Shown: in pieces, positions 8,316-16,884 of the stretch
Position numbering within the stretch: the first letter of the stretch is position 1
Layout of the letters: every line of letters starts with the position of its first letter
Source: an uncultured Bacteroidia bacterium
Lineage (GTDB): Bacteria; Bacteroidota; Bacteroidia; Bacteroidales; UBA932
DNA: 64,000 bases
Direction: 5' to 3'
Assembly: GCA_902790635.1 (NCBI GenBank)
Contig: CADASN010000003.1
Location: 62,001-126,000, forward strand
Program-made: the position numbers and the translations under genes
Notes under the pieces: model-generated
The model's database searches: none
The model's input: only the letters and a program-made list of their open reading frames with translations
Told to the model about the DNA's origin: nothing

Positions 8316-9374
8316 ATGCCTGTGTCCCTTTGTGCTGATATCGAGCGTCTGGAGACCTTTTTCGCGACGGCGAAGCAGGTCTGCATCGTCGTGCACACGC
8401 ATCCTGACGGGGATGCGGTTGGGAGCGGTGTGGCGCTGCTGGAATATTTCCGGCGGTGCCGGGGTGTCGAAGCCCGGCTGTTGCTGCCGGATCCGGCCTC
8501 CGCGAGCCTCGATTTCCTGCTGCCGGCGGACGGCGTGCTGGACGCTTCCCGGGACCGGGAAGCCGCGCTGACCTGGCTGGAAGCCAGTGACCTGGTAGTC
8601 TGTCTGGATCTCAACGCCTTCACGCGGGCGGAAGGGCTGGACGCGCCGCTGCGCGCCAGCCGTGCCCCCAAAGTCCTGATCGATCACCATCTGCACCCGG
8701 ACCGGGAGGCCTTCGACCTCGTCTTCAGCGAGACGGAGATCTCTTCGGCGAGCGAACTGCTGTACCAGGTGCTCCTGGCCCTGCCGGGTGTCGGCGCCGC
8801 GGAGCGCCTCCCCCTGCAGGTCCTCACACCCCTGCTGGCCGGCATGACCACGGACACCAACAATTTCGCCAATTCGGTCTTTCCGTCCACTTTGCGCATG
8901 GCTTCCGAACTGCTGGCGGCCGGCGTGGACCGGGATGCCCTCCTGGACAAGCTCTACCAGCGCTATAGCGAGAACCGCTTCCGCGCCATGGGGGCCTGCC
9001 TCGCGGAGCGGCTGGTCATCACGCCCGAAGGCGTGGCTTATGTCGTCCTGGACAAGGCTTTCCTGGACCGCTTCTCCCTGCAGGAAGGGGAGACCGAGGG
9101 CTTCGTCAACCTCCCGCTCGGCATCGGGCGGGTGCGCATGAGCCTGCTCCTGAAGGAGGCGGAGAACCATTTCCGGGTGTCGATCCGCTCCAAGGAGGGC
9201 GTCTCCGCCAACCGGCTGGCCTCGGCGGCCTTCCACGGCGGCGGCCACGAGCGGGCGGCAGGCGGCAAACTGTTTTTCCCGCAGGACATCCCTTCGCCGG
9301 AAGCGGCGGCGGCTTATATTGAAACCACGACGGCACGATTTATGCGGAATCCTGCGCCGTCCGAAACCGAATGA
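8316..9374 (+). CDS. nrnA: DHH-family phosphoesterase, NrnA-like oligoribonuclease/pAp phosphatase
   Basis: Manganese-dependent phosphoesterase of 352 residues that in this family degrades nanoRNAs and dephosphorylates 3',5'-pAp. The metal-site motifs are in order: HTHPDGDAVGS (27-37), VCLDLN with Asp98, the DHH at 123-125 (LIDHH), and TDTNNFAN (179-186). The C-terminal DHHA1 domain ends with the substrate-binding GGGHERAAG (308-316). The start at 8316 is chosen because the -7 box at 8290-8297 lies just upstream and an earlier in-frame extension would precede the transcript. The next gene's ATG overlaps its stop. Confidence 0.92.
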   Translation: MPVSLCADIERLETFFATAKQVCIVVHTHPDGDAVGSGVALLEYFRRCRGVEARLLLPDPASASLDFLLPADGVLDASRDREAALTWLEASDLVVCLDLNAFTRAEGLDAPLRASRAPKVLIDHHLHPDREAFDLVFSETEISSASELLYQVLLALPGVGAAERLPLQVLTPLLAGMTTDTNNFANSVFPSTLRMASELLAAGVDRDALLDKLYQRYSENRFRAMGACLAERLVITPEGVAYVVLDKAFLDRFSLQEGETEGFVNLPLGIGRVRMSLLLKEAENHFRVSIRSKEGVSANRLASAAFHGGGHERAAGGKLFFPQDIPSPEAAAAYIETTTARFMRNPAPSETE

Positions 9375-10399
9375 TACGTATGAAGAGAACCTCCCTATAT
9401 CTGGCACTGGCGGCGTTGGTCGTGTACGGTTGTGCCAAAGCCCCGGTCGCCGGGCAGAACGACTCGGCGAAGCTGTATTTCGAATCCTGGATCCACGTGA
9501 ACTATCCGGATGCCCCGCGGACGGCGCTGGGCGTCTATACCCTGGAGGAGATACCGGGATCCGGTACCCAGGCGGGCAGTGCCGAGACCAGCCCCTATGT
9601 CCGGGTCGAATATGTCGTCGGGGACCTGTCGGGCAGCGTCAACACCACGACCTCCGAGGAGCTCAGCAAGCAACTGGGAAAATACTCGGTCAATGACTAC
9701 TATGGTCCCGTCGTGTGGGCCCGGGGAGAGAACATCATTTCCGCCGGTCTCGATGATGCCCTTTCCACGATGCGGGTCGGAGGCATCAAGCGTTTCATCG
9801 TCCCCGGGTGGCTGCAGACCTCCAGCCGTTACAAGACGGAAGAAGAGTACCTGAAGAATGTCTCCGGCGGTGACCCGTCCATCTATGAAGTCAAGCTCTG
9901 CGAGGTGATCTCCGACATCAAGAAGTGGGAGACGGATTCGGTCGGTCGTTATGTCTCCAAGCATTTCCCGGGCAAGACGGTGCTGGATTCGCTCCAATAC
10001 GGTTTTTACTATTTCGAATCCAAGGCACCCATGGACGGGAAAAGGTTCACGTCCGATACGACGATCTATATCAACTACGTCGGCCGCCTGCTGAACGGGA
10101 CGATCTTCGATACCAACATCAAGGATACCGCCAAATTCTACGGCGTCTATTCCGCTTCCCGGACTTATGCGCCGTCTTCCGTCACCATTTCCAAGGGTGA
10201 GAACGACGAGCTGACCGTCAAGATGGGATCCTCTTCCGTGATTGACGGATTCAAGGAGGCTATCCTGAAGATGGGCCCGTATGCGAAGGGCGTCTCGGTG
10301 TTCTATTCGACGCTGGGATATGGTACTTCCGGATCCGGATCGACCATCCCGGGCTACGGCCCGCTGCGCTTTGACATCGAGGTCGTGAACAAATCCTAG
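9371..10399 (+). CDS. FKBP-type peptidyl-prolyl isomerase lipoprotein, two domains
   Basis: Lipoprotein (signal LYLALAALVVYGC) of 342 residues carrying two FKBP-like regions that would catalyse proline isomerisation and act as chaperones in the envelope. The first region (about 70-160) contains GLDDALSTMRVGGIKRFIVP; the second (about 235-342) contains TTIYINYVGRLLNGTIFDT and VIDGFKEAILKMGPYAKG, the usual FKBP core. Several aromatic active-site positions of classical FKBPs are not clearly kept in the first domain. The ATG at 9371 overlaps the upstream stop (ATGA); a second ATG at 9380 is also possible. Confidence 0.85.
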   Translation: MIRMKRTSLYLALAALVVYGCAKAPVAGQNDSAKLYFESWIHVNYPDAPRTALGVYTLEEIPGSGTQAGSAETSPYVRVEYVVGDLSGSVNTTTSEELSKQLGKYSVNDYYGPVVWARGENIISAGLDDALSTMRVGGIKRFIVPGWLQTSSRYKTEEEYLKNVSGGDPSIYEVKLCEVISDIKKWETDSVGRYVSKHFPGKTVLDSLQYGFYYFESKAPMDGKRFTSDTTIYINYVGRLLNGTIFDTNIKDTAKFYGVYSASRTYAPSSVTISKGENDELTVKMGSSSVIDGFKEAILKMGPYAKGVSVFYSTLGYGTSGSGSTIPGYGPLRFDIEVVNKS

Positions 10400-10405
10400 C
10401 GCGGT

Positions 10406-11809
10406 ATGGCGGCACTTCCAGGTGCGGCCCCGACGGAACTCGGGACCCGAAAGATCGGCACCCTGCTCAGGCAGTACGCCGTCCCGGGCATCATTGCCCA
10501 GACGGCGGCGTCTTTGTACAACATGGTCGACAGTATCTACATCGGCCATATCCCCGGCGTCGGTTCGGCGGCCATCAGCGGCCTGGCGGTCACCTTTCCG
10601 CTGATGAACCTTTCCGCCGCGATGGGCACGCTGGTCGGCGTGGGCGCCATGACGCTCATCTCCGTGCTGCTGGGACAGAAGAACTATGAGGCAGCCCAGA
10701 AGGTTCTCTCCAACGTGCTGACACTCAACATTATCATCAGTATCCTCTTTTCGGTGGTGACCCTGGCCTTCCTGGATCCGATCCTGCGCTTCTTCGGCGC
10801 CAGTGACAACACGCTGCCCTTCGCCCACCGCTACATGTTCATCATCCTGCTGGGCAATGCGTTCACGCACCTGTATTTCGGATTCAACGGCCTGATCCGC
10901 TCCTCCGGACACCCCCGGGTGGCGATGAACCTGACCCTGTTCACGGTCATCTCCAACGCCGTCCTGGACCCGATTTTCATCTTCGTGCTCGGGATGGGCA
11001 TCCAGGGCGCCGCGCTGGCCACCATCCTCTGCCAGATGATGGCGATGGTCTATACCTTCTACTTCTTCTCGGACAAATCCCGCCTGCTGCATTTCACCCG
11101 TCCGGTGTTCCAGCTGGACTGGCGCATCGCCAGGCAGTCGCTGGCCATCGGCGTGGGGCCTTTCCTGATGAATGTGGCGGCTTCGATGGTAGCCCTGTTC
11201 ATCAACCAGCAGCTGGGTAAATACGGCGGCGACCTCGCCATCGGCTCCTACGGTATCGTGAACCGCCTGACCATGCTCTTCGTCATGGTTTGCATGGGTT
11301 TCAACCAGGGGCTGCAACCCATCGCGGGATACAATTACGGGGCGCGGCAGTATCGCCGGGTCAAGGAAGTCTTTATCCTGACCGCGAAGTGGGAGATGCT
11401 CGTGACGACCCTGTGCTTCCTGATGTCGGAGCTGATCCCGCGCCAGGCGGTGAGCCTGTTCACCAACGATCCGGTACTCGTGGATATGGCGGCCCACGGG
11501 CTGCGCGTCATGAATTCCGGCTTCGCCCTGGTGGGTTTCGGCATGGTGACGGGCAATTTCTTCCAGTGTCTGGGGATGGTCCGCAAATCCATCTTCCTGT
11601 CCCTTTCCCGCCAGCTGCTGTTCCTGCTTCCGCTCATTTACACCCTGCCGCTGTGGCTGCAGGAGACGGGTGTCTGGATCAGTTTCCCGATTTCCGATAC
11701 CCTGAACGTCGTCATCTCGGCCATCCTGATCGTGCAGTTGTTCCGCAAGTTCGACCGGCTCAAGGACGGCGAGAATCCCGCCATCCTCGGCAGTACCATC
11801 CAATCATAG
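10406..11809 (+). CDS. MATE-family multidrug/sodium antiporter
   Basis: Inner-membrane exporter of 467 residues with twelve predicted helices. The N-terminus (TRKIGTLLRQYAVPGIIAQ, then SLYNMVDSIYIGH) is typical of the NorM/MepA-like branch, and the second half repeats the fold (FMNVAASMVALFINQQLG, then NYGARQYRRVKEVF). It would couple cation influx to export of drugs or cationic compounds; the substrate is not predictable. It follows the FKBP gene by 6 bases and precedes the kinase-like gene by 6, so the three form one operon with the phosphoesterase. Confidence 0.93.
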   Translation: MAALPGAAPTELGTRKIGTLLRQYAVPGIIAQTAASLYNMVDSIYIGHIPGVGSAAISGLAVTFPLMNLSAAMGTLVGVGAMTLISVLLGQKNYEAAQKVLSNVLTLNIIISILFSVVTLAFLDPILRFFGASDNTLPFAHRYMFIILLGNAFTHLYFGFNGLIRSSGHPRVAMNLTLFTVISNAVLDPIFIFVLGMGIQGAALATILCQMMAMVYTFYFFSDKSRLLHFTRPVFQLDWRIARQSLAIGVGPFLMNVAASMVALFINQQLGKYGGDLAIGSYGIVNRLTMLFVMVCMGFNQGLQPIAGYNYGARQYRRVKEVFILTAKWEMLVTTLCFLMSELIPRQAVSLFTNDPVLVDMAAHGLRVMNSGFALVGFGMVTGNFFQCLGMVRKSIFLSLSRQLLFLLPLIYTLPLWLQETGVWISFPISDTLNVVISAILIVQLFRKFDRLKDGENPAILGSTIQS

Positions 11810-11815
11810 CGTCCT

Positions 11816-12427
11816 ATGGAAAAGAAGGTCCTCATCAACATCGGCCGGCAGTTCGGTGCCGGAGGCAAGGGAGTCGCGGCGGCGCTGGCAGAGCGCCTGG
11901 ACATCCCCGTCTACGACCATGAACTCCTCCAGAAAGCGGCGGAAGAGAGCGGGTTCAGCCCGGCTTTCTTCAAAAAAAGCGACGAGCGCCGGCGGATCTG
12001 GCGCTTCGGCAGCCTGTTCGGCCTGAACCGGGCCGGCGTCTATGCCCCGTCGGGCATTGATGAGACGGAGCTTTTCAAGTACCAGAGCAAGGCCATCCGC
12101 GACATTGCAGAGCAGGGGAGCGCGATCTTCCTGGGACGCGCTTCGGACTATGTGCTGCGTGACATGGAGTGCCTGGACGTCTTCATCTGCGCGCCGCTGG
12201 CGGACCGCGTCGGCCGCGTGATGGAGCGGACGGCGATGAGCGCGGAGGAGGCGGAAAAATATATCCTGAAGAAGGAGAAGGCGCGCCGGGACTACTACAA
12301 TTTCTTTACGCTCGGGGACTGGGGTGTCGCCTCCAACTACGACCTCTGCCTCGACTCCTCCCTGCTGGGCATCGACGGCTGCGCCGACATGATCATCGAG
12401 TTCGGCCGGCGGGCGGGTCTCCTATAA
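11816..12427 (+). CDS. Cytidylate kinase-like family protein
   Basis: P-loop protein of 203 residues in the cytidylate-kinase-like family (Cytidylate_kin2). The N-terminus has NIGRQFGAGGKGVAAALAER, where the glycine-rich loop stands in for a classical Walker A, followed by IPVYDHELLQKAA. A later KARRDYYNFF segment matches the family. The real substrate is unknown; housekeeping CMP kinase (Cmk) is usually a different gene. It is last in the operon, and its stop overlaps the end of mazG on the opposite strand by six bases. Confidence 0.82.
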   Translation: MEKKVLINIGRQFGAGGKGVAAALAERLDIPVYDHELLQKAAEESGFSPAFFKKSDERRRIWRFGSLFGLNRAGVYAPSGIDETELFKYQSKAIRDIAEQGSAIFLGRASDYVLRDMECLDVFICAPLADRVGRVMERTAMSAEEAEKYILKKEKARRDYYNFFTLGDWGVASNYDLCLDSSLLGIDGCADMIIEFGRRAGLL

Positions 12428-13213
12428 TCCTTTCGCTTTCCCTTCGTCCCAGATGGCGTCCATCTCGGCGAGGGTCATGTCCGTGAGCTTGCGTCCCTTC
12501 TTGAGGGTCTGTTCCTCCAGGTAGGTGAAGCGGCGGCGGAACTTGCTGCAGGTGCCGCTCAGGGCCGCTTCCGGATCCACCCCGTAGAGGCGGGCGGCAT
12601 TGATGACCGCGAAGAGCAGGTCGCCGAATTCTTCCTCCATGTGGCGCGGATCCTGCTCGGAGCAGGCCTCCCGGGCTTCGCCCAGCTCTTCGTGCACCTT
12701 GTCCCAGACATCTTCTTTCTGCTCCCAGTCGAAGCCGCATCCGCGGGCCTTCTCCTGCATCGAGAGAGCCTTGAGGATGGCCGGCATGGCATCCGGGATG
12801 CCGGACAGGACCGTCTTGTTGCCGTCTTTCTCCTTGGCCTTGACGAGTTCCCAGGTGTCGGCGATCTCCTTGGCGGAAGTCGGTTTCCCGGCTTCCGGAC
12901 CAAAGACGTGCGGGTGGCGGAAGACCATCTTGTCCACCACCTTGTCCAGGCAGTCGGCGATGTCGAAGCTGCCTTCCTCCTGCCCGATGCGGGCGTAGAA
13001 AACCAGGTGATACAGCAGGTCTCCTATCTCCTTGGCCGTTCCGGGACGGTCCCCCTTCAGGATGGCATCGCTGAGTTCGTACACCTCCTCTTCCGTCATC
13101 GGGCGGATGGTCTCCAGGGTCTGGGCGGCATTCCAGGGGCACTTCTCGCGCAGGGCGTCCATCGTATCCAGCAGCCGGCCGAAGGCTGCGAGCTTCTCTT
13201 CTTTGGTATGCAT
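12422..13213 (-). CDS. mazG: Nucleoside triphosphate pyrophosphohydrolase MazG
   Basis: Hydrolyses nucleoside triphosphates to monophosphate and pyrophosphate, cleaning non-canonical nucleotides and lowering ppGpp-related stress. The 263 residues contain two MazG helical domains; the first has CPWNAAQTLETIRPMTEEE, the EEVYEL acidic helix and EIGDLLYHLVFYARI, and the second has ELGEAREAC followed by EEFGDLLFAVINAARL. The paired EExxE and ExxD motifs bind magnesium. The start at 13213 fits the -7 box at 13246 to 13239; longer frames upstream run antisense through the CoA-transferase. Confidence 0.93.
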   Translation of the reverse strand: MHTKEEKLAAFGRLLDTMDALREKCPWNAAQTLETIRPMTEEEVYELSDAILKGDRPGTAKEIGDLLYHLVFYARIGQEEGSFDIADCLDKVVDKMVFRHPHVFGPEAGKPTSAKEIADTWELVKAKEKDGNKTVLSGIPDAMPAILKALSMQEKARGCGFDWEQKEDVWDKVHEELGEAREACSEQDPRHMEEEFGDLLFAVINAARLYGVDPEAALSGTCSKFRRRFTYLEEQTLKKGRKLTDMTLAEMDAIWDEGKAKGL

Positions 13214-13246
13214 GGAAATATTTGCTACATTTGCATCACAAAAATA
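13202..13246. promoter_or_regulatory. Interleaved divergent promoters of mazG and the CoA-transferase
   Basis: Plus strand: TTTG (13202-13205), 20 bases, TACATTTG (13226-13233), for the gene at 13262. Minus strand: TATTTTTG (13246 to 13239) for mazG at 13213. The two -7 boxes are only 5 bases apart, so polymerase bound at one should exclude the other. Confidence 0.65.
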
Positions 13247-13261
13247 ACAATAATAATCGAG

Positions 13262-14563
13262 ATGAAGCCCCTGAACTTCGTATCCGCCGACGAGGCGGTC
13301 AGCCACATCCCTTCCCATTGCCACGTCCATCTGAGCAGCGTCGCCAGTGTTCCGCACATCCTGATCCAGGCCCTGTGCCGCCGGGCGGACGCCGGAGACG
13401 TCCGGGACCTGCATTTCCATCATTTCCACACGGAAGGTCCCGCGCCCTACAGTGAGCCGCGTTACGAAGGGATTTTCTTCGAGCAGGGCTTCTTCGTCGG
13501 TCCCAACGTCCGGGCCAACGTCAATGCCGGCTACGCCGACTACCTGCCCGTGCACCTGGGCGAGAGCCAGAAGCTCTACCGCGAGGGTTTCATCCCCCTC
13601 GGGGCGGCCCTGGTGAACGTATCCCTGCCCGACGAGCAGGGGCGTGTCTCGCTGGGCACGTCCGTGGACTGCTCCGTGGCGGCCATCGAGAGCGCGAAGG
13701 TCGTGATCGGCGTGGTCAATCCCCACGTTCCCTTCGCCTATGGCGACCTGATCCCCTTGGAGAAATTCGACTACCTCGTCCAGGATGACACCCCGCTGGT
13801 GACGGCCAATTTCGCCGAACCGACCCCGACCGAGGTCCTCATCGGCAAGAATTGCGCGGCGCTCGTGGAGGACGGGGACTGCATCCAGATGGGCATCGGC
13901 GCCCTGCCGAACGCCCTTGCGGCCCAGCTGGGCGGCCACAAGCACCTCGGCCTGCATACCGAGATGTTCGCCGACGGCCTGCTCCGCCTGATCAAGGCGG
14001 GCGTCATCGACGGTTCCAACAAGAAGATCGACACCGGCAAGGTCGTGGCTTCCTTCCTGCTTGGTTCCCAGGAGGTTTACTCCTTCATCGACCACAACCC
14101 GCAGGTGCTGATGCGCGACATCAAGTATGTCAACGACCCCTGGGTCATCTCCCGGAACCCCCGCATGAAGGCCATCAACTCCGCCACGGAAGTGGACCTG
14201 ACCGGCCAGATCAGTGCCGACTCGATCGGCACGCGCATCTTCAGCGGCACCGGCGGACAGCTTGAGTTCGTCAAGGGCGCCAAGATGTCGGAAGGGGGCA
14301 AGAGCATCACCGCCTTTGCCTCCCGGACCCTCAAAGGGCAGAACAAGATCGTTGCCGAACTCAAGCCCGGCGCCGGCGTCGTGACGCCCCGCGCGGACGC
14401 GCACTGGATCGTGACGGAATACGGTGCCGTCTGCCTCTACGGCAAGAGCCTGCAGGAGCGCGCCAAACTGATGATCAGCATCGCGCACCCGGATGACCGG
14501 GAAATGCTCGACCGCGCCGCTTTCGAGCGTTTCGGACCGCACTGGCATAACTTGAGCATCTGA
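13262..14563 (+). CDS. Acetyl-CoA hydrolase/transferase, 4-hydroxybutyrate CoA-transferase-like
   Basis: CoA-transferase of 433 residues that moves CoA between acyl-CoA and a free acid, commonly acetate with butyryl-, propionyl- or 4-hydroxybutyryl-CoA. The oxyanion/CoA loop GIGALPNALA is at 211-220, and LHTEMFADG (231-239) contains the predicted catalytic Glu234 that forms the glutamyl-CoA thioester. The C-terminal half has FSGTGGQLEFVKGA, which covers the entrance. Substrate choice cannot be read from sequence; a fermentative short-chain-acid role is likely in a gut anaerobe. It stands alone under its own promoter, divergent from mazG. Confidence 0.88.
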   Translation: MKPLNFVSADEAVSHIPSHCHVHLSSVASVPHILIQALCRRADAGDVRDLHFHHFHTEGPAPYSEPRYEGIFFEQGFFVGPNVRANVNAGYADYLPVHLGESQKLYREGFIPLGAALVNVSLPDEQGRVSLGTSVDCSVAAIESAKVVIGVVNPHVPFAYGDLIPLEKFDYLVQDDTPLVTANFAEPTPTEVLIGKNCAALVEDGDCIQMGIGALPNALAAQLGGHKHLGLHTEMFADGLLRLIKAGVIDGSNKKIDTGKVVASFLLGSQEVYSFIDHNPQVLMRDIKYVNDPWVISRNPRMKAINSATEVDLTGQISADSIGTRIFSGTGGQLEFVKGAKMSEGGKSITAFASRTLKGQNKIVAELKPGAGVVTPRADAHWIVTEYGAVCLYGKSLQERAKLMISIAHPDDREMLDRAAFERFGPHWHNLSI

Positions 14564-14604
14564 GTCCCGGACGGGCCTGATTTTTAATTATCCCGGGAAA
14601 TACC

Positions 14605-14612
14605 TATCTTTA
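14605..14612 (+). promoter_or_regulatory. Probable -7 box of the acetyltransferase-like-prfA operon
   Basis: TATCTTTA differs from TAnnTTTG at the last base only and sits 24 bases before the ATG at 14637, in a 73-base gap. Confidence 0.4.
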
Positions 14613-14636
14613 CAATCCTTTCCAAATTGCGCCGAA

Positions 14637-15755
14637 ATGCCTGATTACAAGATAAAGGAAGTCCAGAATCACAAGGAACTGATGCAGTTCATCCAGTTCC
14701 CGGACGAGCTTTATAAGGATTGTGCCCAATATGTGCCCGCGCTGCACAGCGACCAGGTCCGTTCGCTGACCAGTGTCGCGCCGCTGAAGTATTGCCTTCA
14801 CAAGTTGTGGCTGGCCGTGGACGGCGAGCGGGTGGTCGGACGCATCAGTGCGATGGTCAATCCCCGGTACAACGAACTCTATGGCCGGAAGCGTGCCCGA
14901 TTCGGCTGGTTCGACTGCATCAAGGACTTCGAGGTGGCGCGTCTGTTGCTGGGTACGGCGGAGGACTGGGCCCGGGAACAGGGGATGGACGAGATCCACG
15001 GTCCCCTCTATTACAACACTTTCGGCAAGCAGGGCATGCTGATCGAGGGTTATGAGAACGTCCCCCCGTTCAACTGCCTGTACAACTTCCCGTATTACAA
15101 CGATTTTGTCCAGCAACTCGGCTACGGCAAGGAATGCGACTGGATCCAATACAAGATGGTGGCGAACCACGGCGTCCCCGACAAGGCCCGCCGCGTGTCC
15201 AAGCTGGTCAAGGAACGCTACAACCTGCATTTCGGAAGCATCGCCAAGCTCAAGCGGGACAAGGAACAGGTCCGGAAGTTCTTCCGGGTGTACAACGAGA
15301 GTTTCGCCGGGTCGGTGATGAATTACATCCCGCTTACGGACGAGGAGATCGACGAGGAAGCGGCTGCCGTGATGCCGTTCATCTCGGACAAGGCCTGCGG
15401 TCTGCTGCTGGACGAGCACGAGGAGATCGTCGGCTTCGGGATTTCGTTCCCGAGCATTTCGGAGGCGCTCCGGAAAGCAAAAGGCCGGCTTTTCCCCTTC
15501 GGCTGGTGGCATCTCTGGCGGGCGATGCGTAACTATGAGATCACGGACCTGATGGTCAACGGCGTGTCGCCCCGGTGGCAGAACAAGGGCATTTCCGCCG
15601 TATATTATGAAGAGATGGCGGACAAGGCCCTCAAGATCGGCAACCGCTGGGCCATTTCCAATCCGCAGATAGAATCCAACAGCGCGGTCAACATCTGGAA
15701 CAGCTACGAGCACGAGCCGTTCATGCGCCGCCGCTGCTACATCAAGAAGATTTGA
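14637..15755 (+). CDS. GNAT-fold acetyltransferase-like protein (YghO type)
   Basis: Cytoplasmic protein of 372 residues resembling the YghO-like N-acetyltransferase family that is widespread in Bacteroidota. The visible features are a central YYNTFGKQGMLIEGY and a pair of GNAT-like segments in the second half (GLLLDEHEEIVGFGISFPS, then MVNGVSPRWQNKGISAVYY), where the R/QxxGxx part would hold acetyl-CoA. Its substrate is unknown. It lies 6 bases before prfA and likely shares its transcript, but a functional link is not evident. Confidence 0.75.
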   Translation: MPDYKIKEVQNHKELMQFIQFPDELYKDCAQYVPALHSDQVRSLTSVAPLKYCLHKLWLAVDGERVVGRISAMVNPRYNELYGRKRARFGWFDCIKDFEVARLLLGTAEDWAREQGMDEIHGPLYYNTFGKQGMLIEGYENVPPFNCLYNFPYYNDFVQQLGYGKECDWIQYKMVANHGVPDKARRVSKLVKERYNLHFGSIAKLKRDKEQVRKFFRVYNESFAGSVMNYIPLTDEEIDEEAAAVMPFISDKACGLLLDEHEEIVGFGISFPSISEALRKAKGRLFPFGWWHLWRAMRNYEITDLMVNGVSPRWQNKGISAVYYEEMADKALKIGNRWAISNPQIESNSAVNIWNSYEHEPFMRRRCYIKKI

Positions 15756-15761
15756 CAGAAG

Positions 15762-16853
15762 ATGGCAGACAATAGTACCTTACTCGACAAAGTCCTTTCC
15801 CTCGAAGGGAAATTCCAGTCGCTCCAGGAGCAGCTTTCGAGCCCCGAGGCGATGGCGGACATGAAGAAATACGTCCAGCTCAACAAGGATTACAAAGAAC
15901 TGGAGCCGATCATCAAGGCCGGCAAGGAGTATGAAAAGATGATGGCCGACCTGTCGGCCGCCAAGGATATCCTTGTCAACGAGAAGGACGAGGAGCTCCG
16001 CGAGATGGCCCGGATGGAGATCGCGGAGATCGAGCCCAAGATTCCCGAGATGGAGCAGAACATCCGCCTGCTGCTCATCCCGGCCGACCCCGACGACGGC
16101 AAGAACGCGATGGTCGAGATCCGTGGCGGCACCGGCGGCGACGAGGCGGCGATTTTCGCCGGCGACCTTTTCCGGATGTACCAGCATTTCGCGGAGCGCC
16201 GCGGCTGGAAGCTTGAAGTCACGGACCAGGCCCCCGGCACCTCCGGAGGCTACAAGCAGATCGTTTTCAAGCTCTCCGGCAATGACGGCGTCTATGGCGT
16301 GATGAAATACGAATCCGGCGTGCACCGCGTCCAGCGCGTGCCGCAGACCGAGACACAGGGCCGTATCCAGACCTCGGCCGCTTCGGTGGCGGTTTTCCCC
16401 GAGGCGGGTGAGTTCGACGTGGACCTGAGCTGGGATGACATCAGGCTCGACCTCTTCTGCGCTTCCGGTCCCGGCGGCCAGGGGGTCAATACGACCTATT
16501 CTGCCGTGCGTCTGACCCATATCCCTTCGGGTCTCGTGGTGCAGTGCCAGGAGGAGCGTTCCCAGCTCAAGAACAAGGACCGCGCCTTCGAGGAGCTCCG
16601 GACGCGCCTGTACAACCTCGAACACCAGAAATACCTCGACGGCATCGCCGCCAAGCGCAAGACCATGGTCTCCACGGGTGACCGCTCGGCTAAGATCCGC
16701 ACCTACAATTATCCCCAGGGACGGGTCACGGACCACCGCATCAACTGGTCCATGTACAACCTACCCGTCTTCATGGACGGGGATATCCAGGAGTGCATCG
16801 ACCAGCTGCAGATCGCGGAGAACGCCGAGCGCCTGAAAGAGGCCGGGGAGTGA
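15762..16853 (+). CDS. prfA: Peptide chain release factor 1
   Basis: Recognises UAA and UAG stop codons and triggers peptide release. The 363 residues have an N-terminal coiled region, the codon-recognition domain with the tripeptide PQT at 194-196 (P-x-T identifies RF1 rather than RF2), and the catalytic GGQ at 238-240 within GPGGQGVNTT. The C-terminal segment TMVSTGDRSAKIRTYNYPQ is typical of RF1. E. coli has PAT at the recognition site; the Gln variant keeps both defining residues. Confidence 0.96.
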   Translation: MADNSTLLDKVLSLEGKFQSLQEQLSSPEAMADMKKYVQLNKDYKELEPIIKAGKEYEKMMADLSAAKDILVNEKDEELREMARMEIAEIEPKIPEMEQNIRLLLIPADPDDGKNAMVEIRGGTGGDEAAIFAGDLFRMYQHFAERRGWKLEVTDQAPGTSGGYKQIVFKLSGNDGVYGVMKYESGVHRVQRVPQTETQGRIQTSAASVAVFPEAGEFDVDLSWDDIRLDLFCASGPGGQGVNTTYSAVRLTHIPSGLVVQCQEERSQLKNKDRAFEELRTRLYNLEHQKYLDGIAAKRKTMVSTGDRSAKIRTYNYPQGRVTDHRINWSMYNLPVFMDGDIQECIDQLQIAENAERLKEAGE

Positions 16854-16884
16854 TAAGCGACCATAAACTGATAACCATACTGCC

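Noticed and set aside
9395..11803. Open frame of about 800 codons antisense to the FKBP and MATE genes
   Set aside because: Shadow of two clear genes; composition is His/Gln/Arg-rich without any motif.
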